Shown: positions 19,206 to 36,191 of the stretch, piece by piece
How positions within the stretch are numbered: the first letter of the stretch is position 1
How the letters are laid out: every line of letters begins with the position of its first letter
NCBI RefSeq assembly: GCF_000428765.1
Contig: NZ_AUAO01000003.1
Span: forward strand, 310,001-374,000
Length of the DNA: 64,000 nt
DNA from: Brevundimonas aveniformis DSM 17977
GTDB lineage: Bacteria; Pseudomonadota; Alphaproteobacteria; Caulobacterales; Caulobacteraceae
Direction: 5' to 3'
Notes under the pieces: generated by a model
The model's database searches: none
Told to the model about the DNA's origin: nothing
What the model saw: the letters and a program-made list of their open reading frames with translations, nothing else
Position numbers and translations under genes: made by a program

Positions 19206-19666
19206 GCAGAGGCTCCGCGCAGACTGCGCTTAAGGGCAATGAGGTCCAGGCAGGCCCGCGCCGCCGCGCCGCCCTTGTCGGATTGGTTGGGATCGGCTCG
19301 CCAATGGGCCTGATCCTCATCGTCGGTTGTCAGAATGCCATTGCCGATGGCCAGCCGGTGATTGATGCCCAACTCGGTCAGGCCCCGCGCCGATTCATTG
19401 GCAACCACCTCAAAATGATAAGTGTCGCCGCGGATCACGCATCCTAGGGCGACATAGCCGTCATAGCGGACGCCAATGGGAAATCTCCCGGATTCTTCGG
19501 CAATGGCCACAGCGGTCGGGATTTCCAGTGCGCCCGGCACCTGAATGACATTGTATTCAGCACCGGCGGCCTCGAGCGCCCGCCGGGCCCCCGCCAGCAA
19601 GAGGTCGGATAGATCGTTATAATAGCGAGCTTCGACAATGAGCACGCGAACCGGTTCCTCGATCAT
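19202..19666 (-). CDS. ribH: 6,7-dimethyl-8-ribityllumazine synthase
   Basis: Penultimate enzyme of riboflavin synthesis: condenses 3,4-dihydroxy-2-butanone 4-phosphate with the ribityl pyrimidine. 154 residues: [54 protein letters not shown] (with the His of the active site) and [12 protein letters not shown]. It overlaps ribB upstream and nusB downstream by four bases each, in the order expected for co-translation. Confidence 0.96.
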   Translation of the reverse strand: MIEEPVRVLIVEARYYNDLSDLLLAGARRALEAAGAEYNVIQVPGALEIPTAVAIAEESGRFPIGVRYDGYVALGCVIRGDTYHFEVVANESARGLTELGINHRLAIGNGILTTDDEDQAHWRADPNQSDKGGAAARACLDLIALKRSLRGASA

Positions 19667-20310
19667 TCGCCGCTCTCCTGGTCCTGCCGATAGGCGATCA
19701 GATCCGCGATGGTGCCGATTTTCAGTCCATGGCGGCGGGCAAAGACAATCAGGTCCGGCAGCCTCGCCATGGTCCCATCGTCATTGATGATCTCGCAGAT
19801 GACCCCCGATGGGTCACGTCCGGCCATGCGCGCGATCTCGACCGAAGCCTCCGTGTGGCCTGCCCGCTCAAGGACGCCGCCCGGTCGGGCCACGATGGGA
19901 AAGACATGGCCTGGGCTAACCAGATCGTCAGCCTGGGCCGTGGGCGACACGGCCGCCATGATGGTCCGGGTCCGGTCCGCCGCTGAGATGCCGGTCGTCA
20001 CGCCCGTCGCCGCCTCGATCGACACGGTGAAGGCCGTGCCCATGCCCGAACGATTGGTTTCGACCATAGGGGCCAGTCGCAAGTGCTCGGCTCGCTCTGG
20101 CGCGATCGTCAGACAGATCAGACCTCGCGCCTCACGCGCCATGAAGGCGATCATGTCCGGCGTGACGGCATCGGCCGGGATCACAACGTCGCCTTCGTTC
20201 TCGCGGTCCTCGGCATCCACCAGGATATACGGGCGACCGGAAGCGGCCTCCGCCAGAATGGCTTCGATCGGGCTGATGGACGCCTCAGGTATGGGCGCGG
20301 AATAGGTCAT
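19663..20310 (-). CDS. ribB: 3,4-dihydroxy-2-butanone-4-phosphate synthase
   Basis: Converts ribulose 5-phosphate to the four-carbon precursor of riboflavin. 215 residues: [20 protein letters not shown] (acidic metal-binding loop), [46 protein letters not shown] and [14 protein letters not shown]. It carries only the RibB domain, without the GTP cyclohydrolase II (RibA) half found fused in many bacteria. ATG 20310 has AGGAG upstream and overlaps the ribE stop (ATGA). Confidence 0.95.
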   Translation of the reverse strand: MTYSAPIPEASISPIEAILAEAASGRPYILVDAEDRENEGDVVIPADAVTPDMIAFMAREARGLICLTIAPERAEHLRLAPMVETNRSGMGTAFTVSIEAATGVTTGISAADRTRTIMAAVSPTAQADDLVSPGHVFPIVARPGGVLERAGHTEASVEIARMAGRDPSGVICEIINDDGTMARLPDLIVFARRHGLKIGTIADLIAYRQDQESGE

Positions 20311-20897
20311 GCCGTCTCCTGCCACCTTGCGAGGTATCTGGCCAGCATATCAATCTCGAGATTGACCGGATCGCCCGGCTGGAGGCCCGACAGAGTCGTC
20401 ACCTCAAGGGTATGAGGAATGACATTGACGCTGAAGATCTGACCGCCGACCGTATTCACCGTCAGCGATACGCCATCGACCGTGATCGAACCTTTTTCAG
20501 CGATGAAGCGGTGCAAAGGCTCGGGTGCGGAAATCTCGATCCGCCTCGACCCACCTTCAAGTCTGACGGAAACGATCTGCCCGACGCCGTCAATGTGGCC
20601 CGAGACGATATGCCCCCCCATCTCGTCGCCAAGTCGAGCGGCCCGCTCCAGATTGACCGGCGTGCCTTCCATCCATTGGCCTAGCGTCGTCTTCGTCAAG
20701 GTTTCCCCCGATACCTCCACGGCAAACCAGCCCGGGCCGGTCTCGGTGACCGTCAGGCAGCAACCCGCATGGCTGATGGAGGCTCCCAGGGCGAGGGTCG
20801 AGGTGTCCCAGCGCGTCTCGACCTCATAGCGTCGATCACGCGCCGTCTGGCGCACGACGCGCACACGCCCGATGTCTGTGACAATGCCGGTAAACAC
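20307..20897 (-). CDS. ribE: Riboflavin synthase, alpha chain
   Basis: Dismutates two molecules of dimethyl-ribityllumazine to riboflavin. 196 residues made of two homologous beta-barrels: the first begins MFTGIVTDIGRVRVVR and contains SHAGCCLTVTE and NLERAARLGDEMGGHIVSGH; the second repeats the pattern with KGSITVDGVSLTVNTV. The start is GTG 20897, immediately after the ribD stop (no gap). Confidence 0.95.
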   Translation of the reverse strand: MFTGIVTDIGRVRVVRQTARDRRYEVETRWDTSTLALGASISHAGCCLTVTETGPGWFAVEVSGETLTKTTLGQWMEGTPVNLERAARLGDEMGGHIVSGHIDGVGQIVSVRLEGGSRRIEISAPEPLHRFIAEKGSITVDGVSLTVNTVGGQIFSVNVIPHTLEVTTLSGLQPGDPVNLEIDMLARYLARWQETA

Positions 20898-21533
20898 TCA
20901 GCGAACCCTTTGATAGCGTTCCCACAGATCGGGTCCGAGTGCCACAACCGCAACCCTTTCAAGGCGGGGGGCATCGCTCAGATGGGCAAGCTCCAACGCG
21001 CCGACACAAGGACGGCCTTCCGATCCCAGGAGGATTGCGGATCGGAACCACTCGATCTGATCCACAAGGCCCGCCTTCAGGAACGACGCCGCGACCTGCC
21101 CGCCCCCCTCGATCAGCACCGAGCGGACGTGTCGTTTCCCAAGCGCCGCCAGCACCGCCTCGACAGTCGGGCGCCCATCCTCGCCAACGTCAACACGTTC
21201 GATTTGAGCGCGCCGGATCGGGCGCGGATCCTCGCCGGTGAGGATCAGGCTACCCAACTTGGCCGCCTCGGCCAGCGAAGGCGTACGCAGGCGAGAATCC
21301 AGAATGACCCGCAGGGGCTGTTTCTCCGTCTCTACCCCATCGATCCTCACGGTCAGGGACGGATCGTCGGCAAGGATCGTCTCGACCCCGACCAGAATGG
21401 CGTCGTGGTCAGCGCGCAGGCGATGGCCCTGGGCGCGTGCAGCGTCGCCGGTGATCCATTGGGATTCGCCCGATGCCATGGCGATGCGACCGTCCAGCGA
21501 CGTCGCCAGCTTGAGCGTGACGGAAGGGCGCAT
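20898..21533 (-). CDS. ribD: RibD C-terminal (reductase) domain protein, stand-alone
   Basis: 211 residues that match only the reductase half of bifunctional Rib[21 protein letters not shown] at the very start, SQWITGDAARAQGHRLRADH, DAILVGVETILADDPSLTVR, and VRSVLIEGGGQVAASFLKAG. The N-terminal zinc deaminase domain (HAE, PCxxxG) is not present in the protein or in the sequence upstream, which is nrdR. ATG overlaps the nrdR stop as TGATG, so the short form is the real gene, not a truncation by start choice. The deaminase step must be supplied from elsewhere. Position inside the rib operon supports the function. Confidence 0.88.
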   Translation of the reverse strand: MRPSVTLKLATSLDGRIAMASGESQWITGDAARAQGHRLRADHDAILVGVETILADDPSLTVRIDGVETEKQPLRVILDSRLRTPSLAEAAKLGSLILTGEDPRPIRRAQIERVDVGEDGRPTVEAVLAALGKRHVRSVLIEGGGQVAASFLKAGLVDQIEWFRSAILLGSEGRPCVGALELAHLSDAPRLERVAVVALGPDLWERYQRVR

Positions 21534-21991
21534 CAGCCCTCGTCCAGCCCCTCGTCCCCAAGGAATCGAGCGAAATCCGAGGTGTGGCGAAAATCCTTAT
21601 AGACCGAGGCATAGCGAACATAGGCGACCTCATCGACGCCCTTCAGCGCCTTCATGATGAAGTCCCCGACCACACTCGACTGGATTTCCGTTTCGCCCAG
21701 GCTTTCAAGCTGGCGGGTGATGCGGCTGGTCAGTTGGTCGATCTGCTCAGGCTGGATCGGCCGTTTCCTGAGCGCGATCCGCAGCGACCGTTCCAGCTTG
21801 TCCCGGTCAAAGGGGGTGCGTCGACCGTTCCGCTTGAGGATCACCAGTTCGCGCAGCTGCACGCGTTCAAAGGTCGTAAAGCGCCCCTCGCACTTGCCGC
21901 ACAGCCGGCGGCGGCGGATGGCCGCGCCGTCGTCGGACGGGCGGCTGTCCTTGACCTGGGTGTCGGGGTTTCCGCAGAAGGGGCACTTCAT
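21533..21991 (-). CDS. nrdR: Ribonucleotide reductase transcriptional repressor NrdR
   Basis: ATP/dATP-sensing repressor that binds NrdR boxes before nrd genes. 152 residues: N-terminal zinc ribbon [20 protein letters not shown] with a second knuckle [18 protein letters not shown], then the ATP-cone ([20 protein letters not shown]). The typical C-terminus [14 protein letters not shown] is present. It follows glyA by six bases and overlaps the reductase-type ribD by one base; the nrdR-rib order is common in proteobacteria. Confidence 0.97.
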   Translation of the reverse strand: MKCPFCGNPDTQVKDSRPSDDGAAIRRRRLCGKCEGRFTTFERVQLRELVILKRNGRRTPFDRDKLERSLRIALRKRPIQPEQIDQLTSRITRQLESLGETEIQSSVVGDFIMKALKGVDEVAYVRYASVYKDFRHTSDFARFLGDEGLDEG

Positions 21992-21997
21992 GGTGTT

Positions 21998-23293
21998 CTA
22001 CCCGTCGATCCCGCCATAGATCGGGAAGCGATTGGTCAGGGCGCGGACATCCGCCCCGACCTTGGCGATGACCGCCGGGTCTGCCTCGTCTCCACCCGCC
22101 ATGGAATCAATGACATCGGCGATCCAGTGGCCAATCTGCTGGAACTCGCCCTCGCCGAAACCGCGTGTGGTGCCCGCCGGCGTTCCCAGCCGTACGCCGG
22201 AGGTGATGGTGAAGGGGGCCTCATCGAACGGCACGCCATTCTTGTTACAGGTCATCAGCGCCTTCTCCAGCTCGCGCTCGGTGGCCTTGCCGGTCACGGA
22301 CTTGGGCCGCAGGTCGACCAGCATCAGGTGGCTGTCGGTGCCGCCGGACACGATGGCCAGACCCCGATCGACCAGCACGCCGGCCAGCACCTGCGCGTTC
22401 TTGACCACCTGGGCGGCATACTGCTTGAACTCCGGCTTCAGCGCCTCGCCGAAGGCCACAGCCTTGGCGGCGATGACGTGCTCCAGCGGCCCGCCTTGCA
22501 GACCCGGAAACACCGCCGAGTTGACCTTCTTGGAGATGGCCTCTTCATTGGTCAGCACGATGCCGCCGCGCGGTCCGCGCAGGGTCTTGTGCGTCGTCGA
22601 GGTGGTGACGTGAGCGTGGGCGACCGGATCGGGATAGACGCCCCCGGCGATCAGGCCGGCATAGTGGGCCATGTCCACCATCAGATAGGCCCCGACCGAA
22701 TCCGCAATCTCGCGGAACCGCTTGAAATCGATGTGGCGCGAATAGGCCGAGGCCCCCGCCAGGATCAGGGCCGGCTTTTCCTTCTCAGCCATTTCGGCGA
22801 CGTGGTCATAGTCGATCAGGTGATTGTCTTCGCGCACCTTGTAGGTCACCGGGCGGAACCACTTGCCCGACTGATTGGCCGGCGAACCGTGCGTCAGATG
22901 CCCGCCGCAGGCCAGGTCCATCCCCAGGAAGGTGTCGCCCGGCTTGAGCAACGCCATGAACACCGCCTGGTTGGCCTGGGCGCCAGAGTGCGGCTGGACG
23001 TTGGCGTAGGCCGCGCCGAACAGCTGCTTGACCCGCTCGCGCGCCAGATCCTCGGTCACATCGACGTATTCGCACCCGCCGTAATAGCGCCGCCCCGGAT
23101 ACCCCTCGGCGTATTTGTTCGTCAGGATCGACCCTTGCGCCTCCAGCACCGCCTTGGAGACGATGTTCTCCGACGCAATCAGCTCGATGTCCTCGCGCTG
23201 ACGCCCCAGCTCACCCTGGATGCCCTTGAAGATGTCCGGGTCGCTGTCGGCCAGTGAGCGGGAAAAGAAATCGGCGTGGGTGAAGGCGGTCAC
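21998..23293 (-). CDS. glyA: Serine hydroxymethyltransferase
   Basis: PLP enzyme that interconverts serine and glycine and loads one-carbon units on tetrahydrofolate. 431 residues, the normal length: [18 protein letters not shown] near 35, [35 protein letters not shown], the PLP-Lys segment [16 protein letters not shown] near 225, and [16 protein letters not shown] near 350. It starts at GTG 23293 with AGGGG six bases upstream. First gene of the glyA-nrdR-rib-nusB-thiL run. Confidence 0.97.
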   Translation of the reverse strand: MTAFTHADFFSRSLADSDPDIFKGIQGELGRQREDIELIASENIVSKAVLEAQGSILTNKYAEGYPGRRYYGGCEYVDVTEDLARERVKQLFGAAYANVQPHSGAQANQAVFMALLKPGDTFLGMDLACGGHLTHGSPANQSGKWFRPVTYKVREDNHLIDYDHVAEMAEKEKPALILAGASAYSRHIDFKRFREIADSVGAYLMVDMAHYAGLIAGGVYPDPVAHAHVTTSTTHKTLRGPRGGIVLTNEEAISKKVNSAVFPGLQGGPLEHVIAAKAVAFGEALKPEFKQYAAQVVKNAQVLAGVLVDRGLAIVSGGTDSHLMLVDLRPKSVTGKATERELEKALMTCNKNGVPFDEAPFTITSGVRLGTPAGTTRGFGEGEFQQIGHWIADVIDSMAGGDEADPAVIAKVGADVRALTNRFPIYGGIDG

Positions 23294-23299
23294 GATCGT

Positions 23300-23315
23300 C
23301 CCCTGTGATTAGGGG
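23300..23315 (-). promoter_or_regulatory. Possible hairpin covering the glyA ribosome site
   Basis: On the minus strand CCCCT, loop AATCAC and AGGGG form a five-pair stem whose 3' arm is the glyA Shine-Dalgarno sequence, six bases before GTG 23293. Such a hairpin could limit translation; the short stem makes this tentative. Confidence 0.3.
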
Positions 23316-23369
23316 CGCATATCTAGTCTCTGTACGGGGCGGGTTACAAGATGTTGTGTGAGGCGCTGG

Positions 23370-23771
23370 CTACCAGGGCGCGTCGATGTCCTTGTCCGCG
23401 TTCAGCACACAGCGAATCTCACCCACCTCCCCGGTCTCATCCAGAGGCTGGAAATAGGTCTCCATCTCCGGGTCCTGCCGATAGCGCGTCCCCTCGAGCG
23501 GCCCCGAGGTCATCGTCAGGACGTGGTCGGCCAACTCGAACCGCCCGGTCCCGCCGTCGAAATCCCGATAGCGTCCCGGCGCGGTGACCCCGAACATCGG
23601 CCCGGTCTGGGGGTTGGGAACGACCATGCCGCCCATCATCATCGGCGCATCGCACTCATAGACGCCCAGCGGTAGGACCGCGCCACTGGCATCGTCGCCG
23701 CTGCTGGCGTCACCTCCCCCACAGGCCGCGAGCAAGACGGCCAAAGCCGCGACCGAAACAGCAATGCGCAT
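23370..23771 (-). CDS. Lipoprotein of unknown function
   Basis: 133 residues from ATG 23771. The N-terminus MRIAVSVAALAVLLAACGGG is a lipoprotein signal with lipobox LAAC, followed by a Ser/Asp/Gly linker. The mature part (LPLGVYECDAPMMMGGMVVP, then GRYRDFDGGTGRFELADHVL) resembles small periplasmic beta-rich domains, with a conserved-looking Cys pair at about 40 and 121. A longer upstream in-frame extension exists but runs into hemA in another frame and has no coding character. Same strand as hemA, 80 bases downstream of its stop. Confidence 0.75.
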   Translation of the reverse strand: MRIAVSVAALAVLLAACGGGDASSGDDASGAVLPLGVYECDAPMMMGGMVVPNPQTGPMFGVTAPGRYRDFDGGTGRFELADHVLTMTSGPLEGTRYRQDPEMETYFQPLDETGEVGEIRCVLNADKDIDAPW

Positions 23772-23851
23772 TGAGACAGCCTCCGACAGGAAGCTCGACC
23801 GTGGCACGGCCTCCAGTCGCGCGCAATTGGTTTGGAGAAACGTCGCTCGCC

Positions 23852-25081
23852 TTAGGCGACCGCCGGCATCCGCGCCACGTTGCACCGCGTCCACAGCTGG
23901 TCCATCGCCTCGACCAGGGCGTCCATCATGGCGTCGGTGTGGTCCGGCGACGGGGTGAAGCGCAGGCGCTCGGTCCCGCGCGGCACGGTCGGATAGTTGA
24001 TCGGCTGAACATAGATGCCGAACTCTTCCAGCAGCATGTCCGAGACCATCTTGCAGTGGACCGGATCGCCGACGAACACCGGCACGATGTGGCTGGTGGA
24101 GGTTTCCATCACCCGAATGCCCTTGGCCTGGAAGCGGGCCTTCAGGGCCGCCGCACGCTCCTGATGCCGCGTGCGCAGATCCGGATTGGCCTTCAGGTGC
24201 CGCACCGACGCCAGCGCCCCCGCCGTCAGGGCCGGCGGCAGGCTGGTGGTGAAGATGAAGCCCGATGCCCACGAGCGAATGGCGTCACAGACCGCAGCAT
24301 CCGCCGCGATATAGCCGCCCATCACGCCGATGGCCTTGCCGAGCGTGCATTCGATGATGTCGATCTGGCCGAGCACGCCGTCGCGTTCGGCGATACCCGC
24401 CCCGCGTTCGCCATACAGGCCGACCGCATGGACCTCGTCCAGATAGGTCATGGCCCCGTACTTTTTGGCCAGGGCGATGGTGCCCTTCAGGTCGGCGATG
24501 TCGCCGTCCATCGAATAGACACTCTCAAACGCAATGAGTTTGGGCGCATCGGCCGGCGCCGCCGCCAGCAGGCTTTCGAGGTGGTTCAGATCATTGTGCC
24601 GGAACACATGGCGCTCGCCGCCGCCCTGGCGAATGCCGGCGATCATCGAGGCATGGTTCAGGGCGTCCGAAAACACGATCAGCCCCGGCAGGATCTTCTG
24701 CAGCGTCGAAAGCGTCGCCTCGTTGCCGACATAGCCCGAGGTGAACAGCAGCGCCGCTTCCTTGCCGTGCCATTCGGCCAGCTCGCGCTCCAGATCGACG
24801 TGATAGCGCGTCGTGCCCGAGATATTGCGTGTACCACCGGCCCCGGCCCCAGCCTCGTCGACCGCCGCCTTCATGGCGTCGAGCACCACCGGATGCTGGC
24901 CCATGCCCAGATAGTCATTGGAGCACCAGACCACGACATCCTGCTCGGACCCGTCCTCACGCCGGCGCACGGCCTGCGGAAACTGCCCGCGGCGACGCTT
25001 CAGGTCGGCGAAGACGCGATAGCGCCCCTCCCCCTTCACCTGTTCGATGGCGGTTTCAAATGCGGATCGGTAGTCAAACAA
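23852..25081 (-). CDS. hemA: 5-aminolevulinate synthase
   Basis: PLP enzyme condensing glycine and succinyl-CoA to aminolevulinate, the C4 route to haem used by alphaproteobacteria. 409 residues: [19 protein letters not shown] near 16, [13 protein letters not shown] near 50, [40 protein letters not shown] near 215, and the Schiff-base Lys in [15 protein letters not shown] near 250. Length and N-terminus fit only if it starts at TTG 25081; no nearby ATG gives a complete N-terminus and the ribosome site is weak, so translation may be low or tuned. Confidence 0.94.
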   Translation of the reverse strand: MFDYRSAFETAIEQVKGEGRYRVFADLKRRRGQFPQAVRRREDGSEQDVVVWCSNDYLGMGQHPVVLDAMKAAVDEAGAGAGGTRNISGTTRYHVDLERELAEWHGKEAALLFTSGYVGNEATLSTLQKILPGLIVFSDALNHASMIAGIRQGGGERHVFRHNDLNHLESLLAAAPADAPKLIAFESVYSMDGDIADLKGTIALAKKYGAMTYLDEVHAVGLYGERGAGIAERDGVLGQIDIIECTLGKAIGVMGGYIAADAAVCDAIRSWASGFIFTTSLPPALTAGALASVRHLKANPDLRTRHQERAAALKARFQAKGIRVMETSTSHIVPVFVGDPVHCKMVSDMLLEEFGIYVQPINYPTVPRGTERLRFTPSPDHTDAMMDALVEAMDQLWTRCNVARMPAVA

Positions 25082-25240
25082 CGCAGGTGTACTCGTCGGT
25101 TCCGATTATGGACGGGGTCATGCGCCTGTCCGAGCCGAATGTCCATGTCAGGCGAAGGGAAATTGGGGCAGATGCCCTAATTGATAACGGCTCTCAGCAA
25201 CCCATTGCGTGACGTCACACGCCATGAGATCGGTGTCGCC

Positions 25241-26332
25241 ATGAACCGCCGCAGTGTCCTTCAGACCGGCCTCGCCTCATCGGTCGCCTTCGCCGCGCCA
25301 GGTTGCGCGCCCGCCCAGCCGAGCCAGACCATGCGATATGAAATGCCGCTCGAAAGCGCCACGCACCTGCGCACACTGATGCAATGGCCCACAAGCATTG
25401 ACGTTTACGGCGCACGCGCTCTGAGCTCCGTCCAGGCGGCGATCATCGATATCGCCAACACCATCGCGGAGTTCGAGCCCGTGGCCATGCTGGCCGTATC
25501 CCATGCGCGTGGCCTGGATCGCCCTCGCCTGAGTGGGGCGGTCGAGGTCTGGGACATTCCGACAGACGATCTTTGGTGTCGCGATAGCGGTCCAACCTTC
25601 GTCAAGGATGAGGCCGGCTCCCTTGCCGTCGCCCTGGTCCAATTCAACGGTTGGGGAAACAAGCAGCCGCACGCGAACGACGCCCGCATCGCGGGTCGCG
25701 TCGCTGAGCGTCTCGGCCTCTCTGTGATTGACAGCGGTGTTGTCGGTGAGCAGGGCGGCCTGGAACATGATGGGGACGGCACCATGCTGGCGCACGCCAG
25801 TTGCTGGGTGAACGACAACCGGAATCCCAACCTCACCGCTGATCAGATCGCAGGGCGGCTGGGCGATGCCCTTGGGGCGTCAAAGATGATCTGGGCACCC
25901 GGCATTGTCGGGGCAGACATCACCGACTACCACATCGATGCCCTGGCCCGGTTTGTCGAACCGGGTCGGATCGTTATCCAGATCGATGGCGAGATCGTCC
26001 CTCACGACCCGTGGTCCGCCGCTGCTCACGAAACGCTGGCCATCCTGGAACAGGCGACGGACGCGCGAGGCAGGTCGCTGGAGATCGTCCGTCTACCCGA
26101 GCCATTTGATATCCGGGCACATGCCGACGATTTCGTCGCCAGCTATGTGAACTACTATGTCTGCAACCATGCTGTCATCGCAGCAGAGTTCGGTGATCGA
26201 CGGGCCGACGACGAGGCCCGAGACATTCTGGCTTCGCTCTACCCCGGACGCGAGATTGTCCAGTTGAACATCGACCCCATCGGCGCGTCCGGCGGCGGCA
26301 TTCACTGCGCCACCCAACAGCAACCAGCCTGA
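25241..26332 (+). CDS. Agmatine deiminase family protein with a Tat/lipoprotein-like signal
   Basis: Member of the agmatine/peptidyl-arginine deiminase (PAD_porph) family; agmatine deiminase makes N-carbamoylputrescine. 363 residues: DDLWCRDSGPTFVKDEAG near 105, QFNGWGNK, GGLEHDGDGTMLAH and the Cys nucleophile in GGGIHCATQQQP at the end, so the catalytic set looks complete. Unusual is the N-terminus: MNRRSVLQTGLASSVAFAAP then GCAPAQ, a twin-arginine signal with a possible lipobox. Usual agmatine deiminases are cytosolic; this one may work in the periplasm. ATG 25241 begins the signal; an in-frame extension to 25181 would hide it. Confidence 0.82.
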   Translation: MNRRSVLQTGLASSVAFAAPGCAPAQPSQTMRYEMPLESATHLRTLMQWPTSIDVYGARALSSVQAAIIDIANTIAEFEPVAMLAVSHARGLDRPRLSGAVEVWDIPTDDLWCRDSGPTFVKDEAGSLAVALVQFNGWGNKQPHANDARIAGRVAERLGLSVIDSGVVGEQGGLEHDGDGTMLAHASCWVNDNRNPNLTADQIAGRLGDALGASKMIWAPGIVGADITDYHIDALARFVEPGRIVIQIDGEIVPHDPWSAAAHETLAILEQATDARGRSLEIVRLPEPFDIRAHADDFVASYVNYYVCNHAVIAAEFGDRRADDEARDILASLYPGREIVQLNIDPIGASGGGIHCATQQQPA

Positions 26333-26353
26333 CCGCCCCGACAGGCCGATGAC

Positions 26354-26683
26354 CTAGTCAAAGATGTCGAACAGGTCGAAACCGCGTCGACGCCGGCGAC
26401 CATCGTGGCCGTATTCACCGCGCTCGCCATACTCGCCACGTTCGCCGCGCTCGCCGCGCTCGCCATAGCCATACTGTTGGGGCTGTTGCTGGGGTGTCGA
26501 AGATTGCGGACGCGCCGCCGGAGCCTGCGCTGCGCCATCATCCCGGCTGGCCTGCATCAGCTTTTCCAGCTCACCGCGATCGAGCCACACGCCACGACAG
26601 GTCGGACACATATCAAACTCGACCCCATTACGGTTCACCGTCTGCATGGACGCGTTGTCGTTCGGGCAAAGCAGCAGGGGCAT
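26354..26683 (-). CDS. Zinc-ribbon (TFIIB-type) protein with repetitive Gly-Glu-Arg/Tyr tail
   Basis: 109 residues from ATG 26683 (GGAGA upstream; ATG 26695 is an alternative with GAGGAG). The N-terminus is a zf-TFIIB domain: MPLLLCPNDNASMQ and EFDMCPTCRGVWLDRGELEK. The usual first CxxC knuckle reads CPND here, so only three Cys ligands are seen plus a possible Asp. After a Gln/Pro/Ala linker the tail repeats GER/GEY units and ends with RRRRRGFDLFDIFD. Family members are uncharacterised; function unknown. Downstream of the convergent agmatine deiminase by 21 bases. Confidence 0.72.
   Translation of the reverse strand: MPLLLCPNDNASMQTVNRNGVEFDMCPTCRGVWLDRGELEKLMQASRDDGAAQAPAARPQSSTPQQQPQQYGYGERGERGERGEYGERGEYGHDGRRRRRGFDLFDIFD
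26413..26472 (-). repeat. In-gene 9-base tandem repeat encoding GER/GEY units
   Basis: About six imperfect nine-base units (plus-strand type CGCTCGCCA / TTCGCCGCG) encode the Gly-Glu-Arg or Gly-Glu-Tyr steps of the zinc-ribbon protein tail. Tandem nine-base units keep frame, so copy number could vary between strains. Confidence 0.75.
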
Positions 26684-26794
26684 CAGGGTCTCCATTTTCG
26701 TCTGACTCCTCCCAAATGGCCTCGCCGCGCGTTGGGCGCAACTGCGCCATGACATTGCCCCGTTCGCTGGCTCACCTGTCGATGGGGAGGCCGC

Positions 26795-27481
26795 ATGCTC
26801 TGGCACCGCAGGATCATTGATCAACTAAAGGAACCGCGAACACAGCGGTGGCTGGTGGCCACTGGCTTGGTGGGCGTGGCGCACGTCCTGATCCTGACGA
26901 GCCTGGCCCCCACCGCGCGTCTGAACACATACCGCGCCCAGGCTGAGCGCCCGGTGGCGCCGATCTACATCCAGATCACGCCACGTTCGCGTATGCCGAC
27001 CCAGCCCCCAACACCTACGCGAGCCGGAGCCGCTTCGTCACGTCTGCCCCCGATCGCTGTGCGTGAAGCCCGCCGGTCGGCGCACCCCTCCGAGGTCGCG
27101 CCGCTGGTTGTCGATACGCCACCGCCCGGCGTGCGTACGCGCTCACCGGGGCGGGTCATCCCTCAGTCATGGCGCGAGCGATGCGAGCTCGGCTCCGGCG
27201 AGGTGACGGAAGCGGACTATCAGGCCTGCCGGGACAGCTTCTTGCGAGCATCCACGCCGCGCCAGCCGCCAACGCCGCGTACCGATCCGCGAGACGGTTG
27301 GGCCGCCCGTTCGGCCGCCAATGTTGCGCGCTATGAATACTATCGCTCACCGGCCCCGACGGGCAGCGGCAATGCCGCCCCCTCCTCCACGCCGGGGTCG
27401 AACTTCGGCATGGGGGAAATTGACCGCAGCGTTGTCTATGCGACCGGCGAACGCCCCGTGGTGAACGGCGGGATTGATTGA
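26795..27481 (+). CDS. Unknown Pro-rich protein with an N-terminal membrane anchor
   Basis: 228 residues from ATG 26795, with GGGGAGG five bases upstream. One membrane segment near the N-terminus (WLVATGLVGVAHVLILTSLA) is followed by a region rich in Pro, Arg, Ser and Ala (TPRSRMPTQPPTPTRAG), and a more ordered stretch with two Cys (WRERCELGSGEVTEADYQACR). The layout, short cytosolic start then one helix and a Pro-rich periplasmic part, is TonB-like in outline, but no TonB C-terminal domain is recognised. Divergent from the zinc-ribbon gene. I do not recognise the family. Confidence 0.65.
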   Translation: MLWHRRIIDQLKEPRTQRWLVATGLVGVAHVLILTSLAPTARLNTYRAQAERPVAPIYIQITPRSRMPTQPPTPTRAGAASSRLPPIAVREARRSAHPSEVAPLVVDTPPPGVRTRSPGRVIPQSWRERCELGSGEVTEADYQACRDSFLRASTPRQPPTPRTDPRDGWAARSAANVARYEYYRSPAPTGSGNAAPSSTPGSNFGMGEIDRSVVYATGERPVVNGGID

Positions 27482-27498
27482 TCTGATTGCAACGAAAA

Positions 27499-27522
27499 GC
27501 CCCGGAGGTTTCCCTCCGGGGC
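27499..27522 (-). terminator. Rho-independent terminator of rpoBC
   Basis: A perfect ten-pair stem (GCCCCGGAGG / CCTCCGGGGC) with loop TTTC; on the minus strand it is followed by TTTTCG. It lies 28 bases after the rpoC stop and also closes the convergent unknown gene. Confidence 0.85.
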
Positions 27523-27549
27523 TTGATCCGTTCAGCTCGGCTCTGGAAC

Positions 27550-31755
<4,206 letters not shown>

Positions 31756-31855
31756 CTTGTCAGTTCCTTCTGCGGCTCAGGCCGCGAAAATCTTGAGAGA
31801 GAGCGGTTCAGAGAAAGAGCCCGGCCCCGGTCATCCCGGGGCCGGATGGATCCCG

Positions 31856-35923
<4,068 letters not shown>

Positions 35924-36154
35924 AAGGTGTCCCTGTTTCGGCGCGAGGCTGTTCGACCCGCGCCACGTCAAAATGGACGCAACCCCCTTCTCTCGCAGAA
36001 GCGGTTTGCGCCGTCTCGTCGCGTCCACCCTCGAGACGAACCGCCTCAGGACGCTGGATTTTGAAGGGCTCCCGGGGAGGAGCCGCGCCTTCGTCCGGCT
36101 GGGGGCGAGCCAGACCTCGGCGCGTGCGCGCAGGAATCAGAAATTCTGCGAAGG

Positions 36155-36190
36155 GATCGTATATAGCGCGAAATCAGGCGAAGAAAAGGC
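36155..36190 (-). promoter_or_regulatory. Possible rpoBC promoter
   Basis: On the minus strand GCTATATACGATC (36167-36155) resembles the Caulobacter housekeeping -10 element GCTANAWC. The -35 side, about TTTTCTTCGCC, is a poor match to TTGACG. It would leave a leader of about 230 bases before rpoB ATG 35923. The gap 35924-36191 holds no gene that I can see. Confidence 0.35.
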
Positions 36191-36191
36191 C

